Shown: positions 52,666-62,420, counted from the stretch's first letter. The stretch is 64,000 nt of DNA from Pseudomonas fildesensis (GCF_001050345.1 NZ_LFMW01000004.1:1-64000), one strand, 5' to 3'. Notes: generated from the sequence alone by a model not told the origin. Program-made: numbers and translations.

Positions 52666-55600
52666 ATGCCCAGATTGCCGACCGTGATACTGCTGTCGCT
52701 GCTGACCTGGACCGCAACGGCTGGCGCGTTGACGCTTACTGATGACGAGCGTGGCTGGTTGGCGGACCATCAGGAGCTGCGCCTGGGGGTGGACGCGTCA
52801 TGGCCACCCTTCGAATACCGTGATGAGGACGGCCGTTACCAAGGTCTGGCAGCGGACTATGTACGCCTGATCCAGGACCGTCTGGGCGTCAGGATTAAGC
52901 TGATCGAGCCGGTTAACTGGAGCGCCGTACTGGAGCTGGCCCGGAGCAACCAGCTAGACCTGCTGCCTGGCATCATGTCCACCCCCGAGCGCCAGAGTTT
53001 CATGGCGTTCACGCGCCCCTATCTGGACTTCCCCATCGTCATCCTTGCCCACGAAGGAGGCGCCCAACCGCGCAACCTTAAAGACCTTTATGGGCTGAAG
53101 ATCGCCGTGGTGGAAAATTACGCTCCCCACGAATTGCTGCGCACCCACCACCCCGATCTCAACCTGGTGGCGATGCCAAACGTCAGTTCGACTCTGCAAG
53201 CATTGGCCACCGACGCAGTGGATGCGGTGGTCGGCGATCTGGCCTCAAGCGTCTGGAGCCTACGCCAGCTCAAGCTCGACGGTCTGTACGTCAGTGGCGA
53301 AACGCCTTATCGCTACCAACTGGCGATGGGCGTGCCTCGCGATAACAAAATGCTGGTGGCTATCCTCGACAAGGTCCTGGCCGACCTCAGCCCCGAGGAG
53401 ACCGAAGCCATCCAGCAACGCTGGGTCGGCAGCCTCACCGATCACCACACATTTTGGGCAGACCTGTTGATGTACGGCCTGCCCGCCGCACTGCTGCTAA
53501 GCACCGTATTGGCCATCGTGATCAGGATCAATCGCCGGCTCAGCTCGGAAATTGCCCGCCGCGTGGCCCTCGAACAAGAACTGCGCAGCAGCGAATACCA
53601 CTATCGCGGCTTGGTGGAGAGCCTGTCCGCCATCGCCTGGGAGGCCAGCGTCGCCGATTTCACCTACAGCTACGTGTCGCCACATGCCGAGGATCTACTG
53701 GGTTATCCCCGTGCCCATTGGCTGATTCCGGGTTTCTGGCGCAACATCATCCACCCCGCAGACCTGACACGAACAGAAGCGTACTGCTATCGCGAAACCC
53801 GTGCGAACCGCGATCACAGCGTCGATTACCGTGTAATCACAGCCGACGGCCGGTGCCTGTGGGTACGTGACATTGTCAGCCTGATCGAGCACGGCCAGGA
53901 GCCCGTTCTGCGCGGTCTGATGATCGATATCAGCGAAGCCAAACGCACGGAAGAAGCGCTGCAACTCTCCGAGCAGAAGTTTGCCTCCGTGTTCCAGCAG
54001 TGCCCTGACATATTGGTTATCGCGCGGCTGTCGGACGGTTGCCTGCTGGAGGTCAACAAAGCGTTCGAAGACCAAGTGGGCCTCAAGGCTGAAGACGTGA
54101 TCGGCAAAACCGCCAGCGCACTGAATATCTGGGGCATCCCAGGCATCGGCCCGGACTTGCTGCAACGGGTACAGACCACCAGCATTCGCAACCTGGAGAT
54201 GCCTTTTCTGCGCAGCAATGGCCAAGCGTTTACCGGGCTGATTTCCGCCGAGCCATTCCAACTCGACACCACCGAAGCCCTGGTGGTGGTGGTGCGTGAT
54301 ATCACCCAGCTCAAGGAAACCCAGCAGCAGTTGCAAACCTCCGAAGAAAAATTTGCCAAGGCTTTCCATGCGTCACCCGATGGTTTGCTGCTGAGCCGTC
54401 AGCGCGATGGCTTGCTGATCGAGGTGAACGAGGGTTTCACCCGCATTACCGGCTTTGCCAGCGCCACCTCTCTCGACCAGTCGACCCTGGACCTGGGCAT
54501 CTGGGTCGACCTTAACGAACGCAAGCACATGCTGGAGTTACTGCAACGTGACGGGTTCGTGCGCGACTTCATGTGCCATATACGCCGCAGCGACGGGCAG
54601 ATTCGGCTTTGTGAAGTGTCTAGCCGCCCACTGCCCATCGGCGATGAAGACTGCATGTTGACCATCGCCCGGGACATCACCGAGCGCCATCTGATGCAGG
54701 AAAAACTGCAACAGGCCGCCACCGTCTTCGAAAGCACCGCCGAAGGAGTGTTGATCACCGACACCCGGCAGAACATCAGCGCCGTCAACCGCGCCTTCAG
54801 CGAGATCACCGGTTACAGCGAAGCCGAAGCCCTCGGCCATACCCCGCGCCTGCTCGCCTCCGGCCTGCATGACAGCGCGTTCTATGCCGCCATGTGGCAC
54901 CAATTGACCGCACAAGGTCACTGGCAGGGCGAGATCTCCAACCGCCGCAAGAATGGCGAGTTGTACCCCAGCTGGCTGACCATCAGCGCCGTGCGCAACC
55001 GTGATCAGTTGATCACGCACTTCGTCGCCGTGTTTGCCGACATCTCCAGCCTCAAGCTGGCCCAGGCCCGCCTCGACTACCAGGCGCACCACGACCCACT
55101 GACCGGCCTGCCCAACCGGACACTGTTCGAAAGTCGATTACAGGCCGCCCTCAACGGCCATCAGGAAACCGGCAAACAGGGCGCGGTGCTGTTTCTCGAC
55201 CTGGACCGTTTCAAACACATCAACGACAGCCTCGGCCACCCCATCGGCGACCTGCTGCTCAAAGACATCGCAGTACGCCTCAAGGAACAACTGCGCGACA
55301 TCGATACCGTCGCCCGCCTGGGCGGTGATGAATTCATCATCCTGCTGCCCGGCCTTCAACACGCCAGTGATGCCCAATATCTGGCCAATAAACTGCTGGC
55401 CTGCTTCACCCCGCCGTTCCAGGCCGGCGAACACGAGTTCTTTATCAGCGCCAGCATCGGCACCAGCCTGTACCCCCAGGACGGCACCGACGTCGCAACC
55501 CTGGTCAAAAACGCCGACGCCGCGATGTACCGTTCCAAGGCCAAAGGCCGTAACCGGGTCGAAAGCTACACCCACGACCTCACCACCCAGGCCAAGGAGC

Positions 55601-56409
55601 GCGTGGCACTGGAGCACGAACTGCGCCGCGCCATCGAACGTGAAGAGCTGAGCCTGTATTACCAGCCAAAACTCAGCCTGGTGACCCAAGAACTGATCGG
55701 TGCCGAAGCCCTACTCCGCTGGCATCACCCCACCTTCGGCGACGTGCCGCCCGAACACTTCATCGCCCTCGCCGAAGAGAACGGCATGATCCTGCAGATT
55801 GGCGATTGGGTACTTGAACAAGCCTGCCAGCAACTGCACGCCTGGCAAGGCTCCTTTGAGGATTTCGGCCCGCTGTCGGTCAACCTCGCCGGCGCACAAC
55901 TGCGTCACCCCGGCTTGCTGGCTCGCATCGAACAGTTGCTGCGCGACTACCGCCTGGAACCTGGCTGCCTGCAACTGGAGATCACCGAGAACTTCATCAT
56001 GAGCCAGGCCGAAGAAGCGCTGGAAGTGCTGCACCAGCTCAAGCGCCTGGGCGTACAGCTGGCAATTGACGACTTCGGTACCGGCTACTCGTCCCTCAGT
56101 TACCTCAAGCGGCTGCCGCTGGACTTCCTGAAGATCGACCAATCCTTCGTCCGCGGCCTGCCCGACGACCCCCACGACGCCGCCATCGTGCGCGCCATCA
56201 TCGCCCTGGGCCACAGCATGCAATTCACCATCATTGCCGAAGGCGTGGAAAACGCCGCACAACAAGCCTTCCTGGCTGCCGAAGGTTGCGAACAAATGCA
56301 AGGCTACATCGTCAGCCTGCCCTTGCCGCCGGCGCTTTTTGCCTCGACCTTCCTTCGTATGAGGATTGAGGATTTTTCGGATAGCACAGCGGAGAAACCA
56401 TCGCTATAA
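52666..56409 (+). CDS. rmcA: RmcA-like cyclic-di-GMP enzyme: periplasmic binding domain, PAS repeats, GGDEF, EAL
   Basis: Multidomain membrane protein of 1247 aa. In order: signal peptide (1-21), periplasmic family-3 solute-binding domain (~25-250), one span (~268-288), about four PAS domains (~310-805), GGDEF (~810-975) and EAL (~985-1235). GGDEF is intact at 886-890, with an inhibitory RxxD five residues before it (RDID). EAL is intact at 1014-1016 (AEALLRW). Architecture and place beside rpoD match PA0575/RmcA, which mainly degrades c-di-GMP and responds to redox state and arginine. Both catalytic motifs being intact leaves the net direction open. Its stop codon is part of the next tRNA's -10 box. 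Confidence 0.88.
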   Translation: MPRLPTVILLSLLTWTATAGALTLTDDERGWLADHQELRLGVDASWPPFEYRDEDGRYQGLAADYVRLIQDRLGVRIKLIEPVNWSAVLELARSNQLDLLPGIMSTPERQSFMAFTRPYLDFPIVILAHEGGAQPRNLKDLYGLKIAVVENYAPHELLRTHHPDLNLVAMPNVSSTLQALATDAVDAVVGDLASSVWSLRQLKLDGLYVSGETPYRYQLAMGVPRDNKMLVAILDKVLADLSPEETEAIQQRWVGSLTDHHTFWADLLMYGLPAALLLSTVLAIVIRINRRLSSEIARRVALEQELRSSEYHYRGLVESLSAIAWEASVADFTYSYVSPHAEDLLGYPRAHWLIPGFWRNIIHPADLTRTEAYCYRETRANRDHSVDYRVITADGRCLWVRDIVSLIEHGQEPVLRGLMIDISEAKRTEEALQLSEQKFASVFQQCPDILVIARLSDGCLLEVNKAFEDQVGLKAEDVIGKTASALNIWGIPGIGPDLLQRVQTTSIRNLEMPFLRSNGQAFTGLISAEPFQLDTTEALVVVVRDITQLKETQQQLQTSEEKFAKAFHASPDGLLLSRQRDGLLIEVNEGFTRITGFASATSLDQSTLDLGIWVDLNERKHMLELLQRDGFVRDFMCHIRRSDGQIRLCEVSSRPLPIGDEDCMLTIARDITERHLMQEKLQQAATVFESTAEGVLITDTRQNISAVNRAFSEITGYSEAEALGHTPRLLASGLHDSAFYAAMWHQLTAQGHWQGEISNRRKNGELYPSWLTISAVRNRDQLITHFVAVFADISSLKLAQARLDYQAHHDPLTGLPNRTLFESRLQAALNGHQETGKQGAVLFLDLDRFKHINDSLGHPIGDLLLKDIAVRLKEQLRDIDTVARLGGDEFIILLPGLQHASDAQYLANKLLACFTPPFQAGEHEFFISASIGTSLYPQDGTDVATLVKNADAAMYRSKAKGRNRVESYTHDLTTQAKERVALEHELRRAIEREELSLYYQPKLSLVTQELIGAEALLRWHHPTFGDVPPEHFIALAEENGMILQIGDWVLEQACQQLHAWQGSFEDFGPLSVNLAGAQLRHPGLLARIEQLLRDYRLEPGCLQLEITENFIMSQAEEALEVLHQLKRLGVQLAIDDFGTGYSSLSYLKRLPLDFLKIDQSFVRGLPDDPHDAAIVRAIIALGHSMQFTIIAEGVENAAQQAFLAAEGCEQMQGYIVSLPLPPALFASTFLRMRIEDFSDSTAEKPSL
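56404..56409 (+). promoter_or_regulatory. -10 box of the tRNA gene, coinciding with the rmcA stop
   Basis: TATAAT whose last three bases are the TAA stop of rmcA, with 15 bp to the mature tRNA 5' end and a GC-rich stretch (CCGCGACC) after it. The -35 region is weak. Confidence 0.55.
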
Positions 56410-56424
56410 TCCGCGACCTACTGA

Positions 56425-56501
<77 letters not shown>

Positions 56502-56506
56502 ACTTG

Positions 56507-56530
56507 AAAGCCGCGCATTGCGCGGCTTTT
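56507..56530 (+). terminator. Intrinsic terminator of the tRNA gene
   Basis: AAAGCCGCGC and GCGCGGCTTT form a 10-bp stem with a 3-nt loop ending in TTTT, five bases after the CCA end. Confidence 0.9.
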
Positions 56531-56651
56531 GTGTATCTGGCGTATTACTCCCGCCCAATAAAACGATAAGGGCGTCCACAAAACGTCCACACCCTCGTCG
56601 CCAACGCAAACCTGTAACATGCCCCCATCACCGCCTGTACCGGAGTAGCCC

Positions 56652-57098
56652 TTGCCCGCCCTCGATGAAATCGATCGCCAACTGATCGCCGCGCTGCAGA
56701 TCAACGCCCGCGAAAGTGTGGCCATGCTCGCCCGGCAGTTGGGTATCGCGCGCACTACAGTCACGTCGCGTCTGGCGCGTTTGGAGAAAACCCAGGTGAT
56801 CACCGGTTACGGCGTACGCTTGGGCCAACGTGTGGCGGATGGCGGTTTGCAGGCGTATGTGGGGATCACCGTGCAACCCCGCTCGGGCAAAGAGGTGCTG
56901 CGCAGGCTGAGCGCCATGGCGCAGGTGCAACAGTTGTGCGCGGTGAGCGGCGAGTTCGATTACGTGGCCTGGCTGCGCACCGATTCGCCGGAGCAACTGG
57001 ACCAACTGCTGGACCAGATCGGCAGCGTCGACGGCGTGGAAAAAACAACCACCTCGATCATCCTCAGTAACAAATTGGATCGCGGACAACCTATCTGA
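56652..57098 (+). CDS. Lrp/AsnC-family transcriptional regulator
   Basis: A 148-aa regulator with an N-terminal helix-turn-helix (VAMLARQLGIARTTVTSRLARLEK) and a C-terminal ligand-binding RAM domain (VGITVQPRSGKEVLRRL). The start is TTG at 56652, as a stop codon lies two codons upstream and GGAG sits at a 6-7 nt distance. It precedes davB-davA by 145 bp in the same direction; in P. putida an AsnC-type gene has the same position, so it is the likely regulator of lysine use. Confidence 0.88.
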   Translation: MPALDEIDRQLIAALQINARESVAMLARQLGIARTTVTSRLARLEKTQVITGYGVRLGQRVADGGLQAYVGITVQPRSGKEVLRRLSAMAQVQQLCAVSGEFDYVAWLRTDSPEQLDQLLDQIGSVDGVEKTTTSIILSNKLDRGQPI

Positions 57099-57243
57099 CC
57101 AGTTACTTCGTCATATTGACTGAAACCAATCCAATCCGACGACACTTTGCGTCTTATTAACGAGCGCTACGCTCCCTAAACTGGCTGCCATCTTTTCCTA
57201 TACTCAACGGGCACATCCCGCCGAGTCGTCAGTAAGGTCAGCC

Positions 57244-58947
57244 ATGAGCATTCCGTCCAGCACCATCAGCAAAACCAATCGCCACCCTGCAGACGGTAAA
57301 AAACCCATCACCATCTTTGGCCCGGACTTCCCGTTCGCCTTTGATGACTGGATCGAGCACCCGGCCGGCCTGGGCAGTATTCCCGCGGCCAACCTGGGCG
57401 CCGAAGTGGCAATCGTCGGCGCCGGGATCGCCGGGCTGGTCGCGGCTTACGAGCTGATGAAACTGGGCCTTAAACCCGTGGTGTATGAAGCCTCGAAAAT
57501 GGGCGGCCGCCTGCGCTCCCAGGCGTTTGAAGGCGCCGAGGGCATCATCGCCGAGTTGGGCGGCATGCGTTTCCCGGTGTCGTCCACCGCGTTCTATCAC
57601 TATGTGGACAAGCTGGGCCTGGAAACCAAACCCTTCCCCAACCCGCTGACGCCAGCCTCAGGCAGCACGGTGATCGACCTGGAAGGTCAGACCCACTACG
57701 CACAAAAACTCTCCGATCTTCCTGCACTGTTCCAGGAAGTGGCTGACGCCTGGGCTGATGCCCTGGAGGCCGGCTCGCAGTTCGGTGATATCCAGCAAGC
57801 CATCCGTGACCGCGACGTACCACGCCTCAAAGCGCTGTGGAACAAGCTGGTGCCGTTGTGGGACGACCGCACCTTCTACGACTTCGTTGCTACGTCCAAG
57901 GCCTTCGCCAAGCTGTCGTTCCATCACCGCGAAGTGTTTGGCCAGGTCGGTTTCGGCACCGGCGGCTGGGACTCGGATTTCCCCAACTCGATGCTGGAAA
58001 TTTTCCGCGTGGTGATGACCAACTGCGACGACCACCAACACCTGGTGGTCGGCGGCGTGGCGCAGGTGCCAATGGGCATCTGGCGTCATGTGCCGGAGCG
58101 CTGCGCCCACTGGCCGGCCGGCACCAGCCTCAGTTCGTTGCACAGCGGCGCGCCACGGGCCGGGGTCAAGCGCATTGCCCACGCCGCCGGTGGCCGTTTC
58201 GCGGTGACCGACAACTATGGCGACACCCGCGAATACGCCGCCGTGCTGACCACCTGCCAAAGTTGGTTGCTGACCACCCAGATCGAGTGCGACGAAACCC
58301 TGTTCTCGCAAAAGATGTGGATGGCCCTGGACCGCACGCGCTACATGCAATCGTCAAAGACCTTCGTGATGGTCGACCGCCCGTTTTGGAAGGACAAAGA
58401 CCCAGAGACCGGTCGCGACCTGATGAGCATGACCCTCACCGATCGCCTGACCCGTGGCACTTACCTCTTCGACAACGGCGACGACAAGCCCGGCGTGATC
58501 TGCCTGTCGTACTCGTGGATGAGCGACGCGCTGAAAATGCTCCCGCAGCCCATCGATAAACGGGTGAAACTGGCCCTCGACGCACTGAACAAGATCTACC
58601 CGAAGGTCGATATCAAGGCGCGCATCATCGGCGACCCGATCACCGTGTCGTGGGAAGCCGACCCGCATTTCCTCGGGGCCTTCAAAGGCGCGTTGCCCGG
58701 CCACTATCGCTACAACCAGCGGATGTATGCACACTTCATGCAGAAGGACATGCCCGCCGAACAACGCGGGATTTTTATCGCCGGTGACGACGTGTCCTGG
58801 ACCCCCGCCTGGGTGGAGGGCGCGGTGCAAACTTCGCTGAACGCGGTGTGGGGCATCATGACCCACTTCGGTGGCAGCACCCACCCGGAGAACCCTGGGC
58901 CAGGCGATGTGTTCGATGAACTCGGGCCGATCGCCCTGGCCGAGTAA
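57244..58947 (+). CDS. davB: L-lysine 2-monooxygenase (flavin amine oxidase family)
   Basis: Oxidative decarboxylation of lysine to 5-aminopentanamide, first step of the aminovalerate route. The 567-aa FAD protein has the dinucleotide loop VAIVGAGIAGLVAAYEL at ~56-72, the GGRLRSQAF arginine segment after it and the C-terminal FIAGDDVSWTPAWVEGAVQT. It resembles tryptophan 2-monooxygenases too; the next gene is the matching amidase, which favours lysine. davA starts 10 bp after its stop. Confidence 0.9.
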   Translation: MSIPSSTISKTNRHPADGKKPITIFGPDFPFAFDDWIEHPAGLGSIPAANLGAEVAIVGAGIAGLVAAYELMKLGLKPVVYEASKMGGRLRSQAFEGAEGIIAELGGMRFPVSSTAFYHYVDKLGLETKPFPNPLTPASGSTVIDLEGQTHYAQKLSDLPALFQEVADAWADALEAGSQFGDIQQAIRDRDVPRLKALWNKLVPLWDDRTFYDFVATSKAFAKLSFHHREVFGQVGFGTGGWDSDFPNSMLEIFRVVMTNCDDHQHLVVGGVAQVPMGIWRHVPERCAHWPAGTSLSSLHSGAPRAGVKRIAHAAGGRFAVTDNYGDTREYAAVLTTCQSWLLTTQIECDETLFSQKMWMALDRTRYMQSSKTFVMVDRPFWKDKDPETGRDLMSMTLTDRLTRGTYLFDNGDDKPGVICLSYSWMSDALKMLPQPIDKRVKLALDALNKIYPKVDIKARIIGDPITVSWEADPHFLGAFKGALPGHYRYNQRMYAHFMQKDMPAEQRGIFIAGDDVSWTPAWVEGAVQTSLNAVWGIMTHFGGSTHPENPGPGDVFDELGPIALAE

Positions 58948-58957
58948 GGAGATGACC

Positions 58958-59752
58958 ATGCGTGTTGCCCTGTACCAATGCCCGCCGCTGCCGCTGGATG
59001 TGGCCGGTAACCTCACGCGCCTGCACCAACTCGCACATGAGGCCTCCGACGCTGATGTGCTAGTGCTGCCGGAGATGTTCCTCACCGGCTACAACATCGG
59101 TGCTGAAGCCGTCGGTGCCTTGGCCGAAGCGCAGGATGGCGACTCTGCGCAAGCCATTGCCGAAATCGCGAAAAACACCGGGCTGGCGATTGTCTATGGC
59201 TACCCGGAGCGGGCAGAGGACGGGCAGATTTACAACGCCATACAGTTGATCGACGCCCACGGTCAGCGCCTCTGCAACTACCGCAAGACGCATTTGTTTG
59301 GCGACCTGGATCACTCGATGTTCAGTACCGGGGAGGATGACTTTCCGCTGGTGGAGCTCAACGGTTGGAAGCTGGGTTTCCTGATTTGCTACGACCTGGA
59401 GTTCCCGGAAAACACCCGGCGCCTGGCCCTGGCCGGTGCCGAGCTGATCCTGGTGCCCACCGCCAATATGGTGCCGTTCGACTTTGTCGCCGACGTCACC
59501 GTGCGTGCGCGGGCCTTTGAGAACCAGTGCTACGTGGCCTACGCCAACTATTGCGGGCACGAAGATGAAATCCAGTACTGCGGGCAAAGCAGCATTGCCG
59601 CGCCAAATGGCCAGCGAATTGCCCAGGCCGGTCTGGATGAAGCCTTGATCGTCGGCACACTGGATCGCCAATCGATCCTCGACGCGCGGGCCGCGAATCA
59701 CTACCTGCAAGACCGCCGCCCCGAACTGTACGGCGCACTGCACAAGCCCTGA
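58958..59752 (+). CDS. davA: 5-aminopentanamidase (nitrilase family)
   Basis: Hydrolyses 5-aminopentanamide to 5-aminovalerate. The 264-aa protein has the Glu-Lys-Cys triad in LPEMFLTGYN, YRKTHLFGD and ICYDLEFPE. Three in-frame ATGs compete; the one at 58958 (MRVALYQC) has AGGAG at 6 nt and gives the length of P. putida DavA. Directly follows davB. Confidence 0.93.
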   Translation: MRVALYQCPPLPLDVAGNLTRLHQLAHEASDADVLVLPEMFLTGYNIGAEAVGALAEAQDGDSAQAIAEIAKNTGLAIVYGYPERAEDGQIYNAIQLIDAHGQRLCNYRKTHLFGDLDHSMFSTGEDDFPLVELNGWKLGFLICYDLEFPENTRRLALAGAELILVPTANMVPFDFVADVTVRARAFENQCYVAYANYCGHEDEIQYCGQSSIAAPNGQRIAQAGLDEALIVGTLDRQSILDARAANHYLQDRRPELYGALHKP

Positions 59753-59773
59753 TCTATCGGGTTTGCTAGCATA

Positions 59774-59799
59774 GGCACTTCCTACGTTTCGGAAGTGCC
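59774..59799 (+). promoter_or_regulatory. Hairpin enclosing the pqqF ribosome binding site
   Basis: GGCACTTCC and GGAAGTGCC form a perfect 9-bp stem with an 8-nt loop, ending one base before the pqqF ATG. The Shine-Dalgarno GGAAG is fully within the 3' arm. No T-run follows. Confidence 0.7.
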
Positions 59800-59800
59800 C

Positions 59801-62170
59801 ATGCCTGCGCCGGCCCACCCTCATCACCTTCATCTGACCCTGGCCAATGGCCTGCGGGTTTCCCTGCGCCATGCGCCGCGTTTAAAGCGTTGCGCCGCTG
59901 TTTTGCGGGTAGCTGCGGGCAGCCATGACGTGCCCTTGACCTGGCCGGGGCTGGCGCACTTTCTGGAACACCTGTTGTTTCTGGGTACCGAACGTTTCCC
60001 CACGGGCGAAGGGCTGATGGCCTACGTGCAACGCCACGGTGGCCAAGTCAACGCCAGCACCCGCGAGCGCACCACGGAGTTCTTCTTTGAACTGCCGGTG
60101 TCGACCTTTGGTGATGGACTGGAGCGGTTGGCGGACATGCTGACTCATCCGCGCCTGACGCTTGAAGACCAATTGCGCGAGCGCGAAGTGCTGCACGCGG
60201 AGTTTGTCGCCTGGTCCCAGGATGCCAAGGCCCAACAACACGTGGCGTTGCTGGAGGGGTTGGCGGCCGATCATCCGCTGCGGGGATTTCATGCGGGCAA
60301 TCGCGACAGCCTGCCGGTTGAGCGTGAGGCATTTCAACAAGCGTTGCAGGCATTTCATGCGCATTTCTATCAAGGCGGGCAAATGACCCTGAGCCTTGCC
60401 GGGCCGCAGTCATTGGCAGAACTGGAAGCCTTGGCGCAGCGCTTCAGCGAGGAACTGACCTCGGGCCCTCTGCGCCCACAGGATGCGCCACCTGCATTGA
60501 TGACCGGCACGGCACGGCGCTATCAGCACGTCGATAAAGACCACCTGCACCACGTCATCACCTGTGACGCACCGCGCGAGGCGCTGGACTTTCTCTGTCT
60601 GTGGCTCAACGCGCCGGCAACGGGCGGGTTACTCGCTGAACTGAAAACGCGACAGCTGGCCACTGCACTGCATGCATCTGTGCTGTACCACTTCGCCGGG
60701 CAAGCGGTGCTGGATATCGACTTTACCGTCGAGGCCCACAGCGATTCGGCGACACAGATCGGGACATTGCTGCACGACTGGCTGAGTTTTTTCGCACACA
60801 GCGACTGGACACCCTTGCGCGAAGAACTCGCCCTGTTGAACGCCCGCCAACAACAAATCCTGGGAGCACTGGCATTGGCGCGCAATGACAGCGAAGACCT
60901 GTCGGAACACGCTGTCACGGGCCTCAAGGCGATGCTTGATTCGCTGCACCTGCAGCCATCGCAGCACACTTGGCAACTGCCGCCGAACAACCCGTTCCTG
61001 CGCCCACCGGCCAAGGAAGAACGAGCCGGCCTGATTCGTGGCCAGACCAGCGCACACCGCGGCCTGCGTACCTTTGCCCAAGACCGCTCACGGGGCCGGC
61101 GGGAGCTGCCTGCGCTGACGTTCAGCCAGGCGTTGGCGGATGATGGCGATGAAGGCGCGCTGTACCTGCACTGGCGATTTGAATCCGATGCCTGCGCCGG
61201 TCTGGAGAACAGCCTGCAACCCTTGCGTGAGGATGCCCGTCAGGCGGGCGTCGAATTGTCTTTTGAAGTTATCGGCAAAGACTGGCGGGTGAAAATGATC
61301 GGGCTGCACGAACCGATGCCGGCCGTGCTGGAAGCGTTAGCGCATAGCCTCAATCAGCCGCAAGAAGCGCCTCCGCCCCCCCTCCCCGTGATTGCCATCC
61401 GGGCCTTGCTCAAGGCGCTGCCAGCTTGCTGCGCCGGCACCAACCCCGAGACCCGCGAGGAGCCCGTCTCGTGGGCCACCGCACGCTGGCAAGGCTTCGG
61501 GCTGGGCCTGCCAGTTACCTGTGAAGCAGCGATCAAGGCAGCGGCTGTCCGCCTGCCTGGGCAGCCCGCAACCCTCGAATTTAAATTGCCAGGCCTCAGC
61601 GGCCAGCGCGTGTGGCATGAAGTAAAAACCGATTCCGACGAAGCCGCCTTGCTGCTGTTTTGCCCGGCACCCAGCCAGTCCCTGGACGATGAAGCGGCAT
61701 GGCGACTGCTCGGGCATCTGCTCCAAGGCCCCTTCTACCAACGCCTGCGCGTCGAGTTGCAGTTGGGCTACGCCGTGTTCAGCGGTGTCCGACAAATCAG
61801 CGGGCAAACCGGCCTGATGTTTGGCGTGCAATCCCCCAGCGTTTCCCTCGAGGGGATCGTTGATCACCTTCGAACCTTTTTCGAGCAATTGCCCGCGTTG
61901 ATCGACAACAGCGAAGACCTGGGTAACCTGCCTTTGGCGCAACAGTTCGCCGCGCAAGGGCTGCCCGTCGCCCAAGCCGCCGAGTTGCTTTGGCACGCGC
62001 ATGTGGCGGGCCATCCGTCGGATTATCTCGCGCGGCTGCAACAGGCGATCCAGAGCCTTACGCCGAAGGATCTGCAGCATGCCGTCCAGCGGTTGCAGGA
62101 CGCGTCCGGCGGCTGGCGCTGCGTGGCCAACGGCCCACCTATCAACGATTTCTGGCAAACGGCAAGCTGA
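59801..62170 (+). CDS. pqqF: PQQ biosynthesis-associated zinc peptidase PqqF (M16 family)
   Basis: Inverzincin-type protease thought to trim the PqqA peptide or its crosslinked product. The 789-aa protein has the HxxEH zinc motif HFLEH at ~51-55 (FLEHLLFLGTE) with the downstream glutamate in the EVLHAEF region. Two further M16-type domains follow, as in other Pseudomonas PqqF. A GTG at 59795 is in frame; the ATG at 59801 is favoured by the spacing of GGAAG. Upstream of pqqA in the same direction, with its own leader. Confidence 0.9.
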   Translation: MPAPAHPHHLHLTLANGLRVSLRHAPRLKRCAAVLRVAAGSHDVPLTWPGLAHFLEHLLFLGTERFPTGEGLMAYVQRHGGQVNASTRERTTEFFFELPVSTFGDGLERLADMLTHPRLTLEDQLREREVLHAEFVAWSQDAKAQQHVALLEGLAADHPLRGFHAGNRDSLPVEREAFQQALQAFHAHFYQGGQMTLSLAGPQSLAELEALAQRFSEELTSGPLRPQDAPPALMTGTARRYQHVDKDHLHHVITCDAPREALDFLCLWLNAPATGGLLAELKTRQLATALHASVLYHFAGQAVLDIDFTVEAHSDSATQIGTLLHDWLSFFAHSDWTPLREELALLNARQQQILGALALARNDSEDLSEHAVTGLKAMLDSLHLQPSQHTWQLPPNNPFLRPPAKEERAGLIRGQTSAHRGLRTFAQDRSRGRRELPALTFSQALADDGDEGALYLHWRFESDACAGLENSLQPLREDARQAGVELSFEVIGKDWRVKMIGLHEPMPAVLEALAHSLNQPQEAPPPPLPVIAIRALLKALPACCAGTNPETREEPVSWATARWQGFGLGLPVTCEAAIKAAAVRLPGQPATLEFKLPGLSGQRVWHEVKTDSDEAALLLFCPAPSQSLDDEAAWRLLGHLLQGPFYQRLRVELQLGYAVFSGVRQISGQTGLMFGVQSPSVSLEGIVDHLRTFFEQLPALIDNSEDLGNLPLAQQFAAQGLPVAQAAELLWHAHVAGHPSDYLARLQQAIQSLTPKDLQHAVQRLQDASGGWRCVANGPPINDFWQTAS

Positions 62171-62329
62171 TCATTGCCGTCCCTGCAAAAGGCTTTTTCC
62201 ACCAAGACAGCGCTAACTTGAAAAGAATTGCGTAACATTCCCACGCACACATCTGAACATCTCCGACTGGAGGTGGACTATATGTATTACTTGGTAGTAA
62301 ACGTCCCATCCCTTCGTAGGAGTAAGAAT

Positions 62330-62404
62330 ATGACTTGGTCCAAACCTGCTTACACTGATCTGCGCATCGGTTTCGAAGTCACCATGTACTTCGCCAGCCG
62401 CTGA
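62330..62404 (+). CDS. pqqA: PQQ precursor peptide PqqA
   Basis: Ribosomal precursor peptide of pyrroloquinoline quinone, 24 aa: [20 protein letters not shown] followed by FASR. The crosslinked pair Glu16 and Tyr20 is present in EVTMY. AGGAG lies 7 nt before the ATG. An in-frame ATG at 62282, itself 8 nt after GGAGG, would add 16 residues ([16 protein letters not shown]). Followed by a hairpin terminator, which explains the usual excess of pqqA over pqqB mRNA. Confidence 0.95.
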   Translation: MTWSKPAYTDLRIGFEVTMYFASR

Positions 62405-62420
62405 TCAGCTGGGTAATACA

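Noticed and set aside
56550..56600. Possible phage attachment remnant after the tRNA (CGTCCACAAAACGTCCACAC)
   Set aside because: Only a short direct repeat; no copy of the tRNA 3' end, integrase or foreign-looking gene is present. The neighbouring genes are in conserved order.
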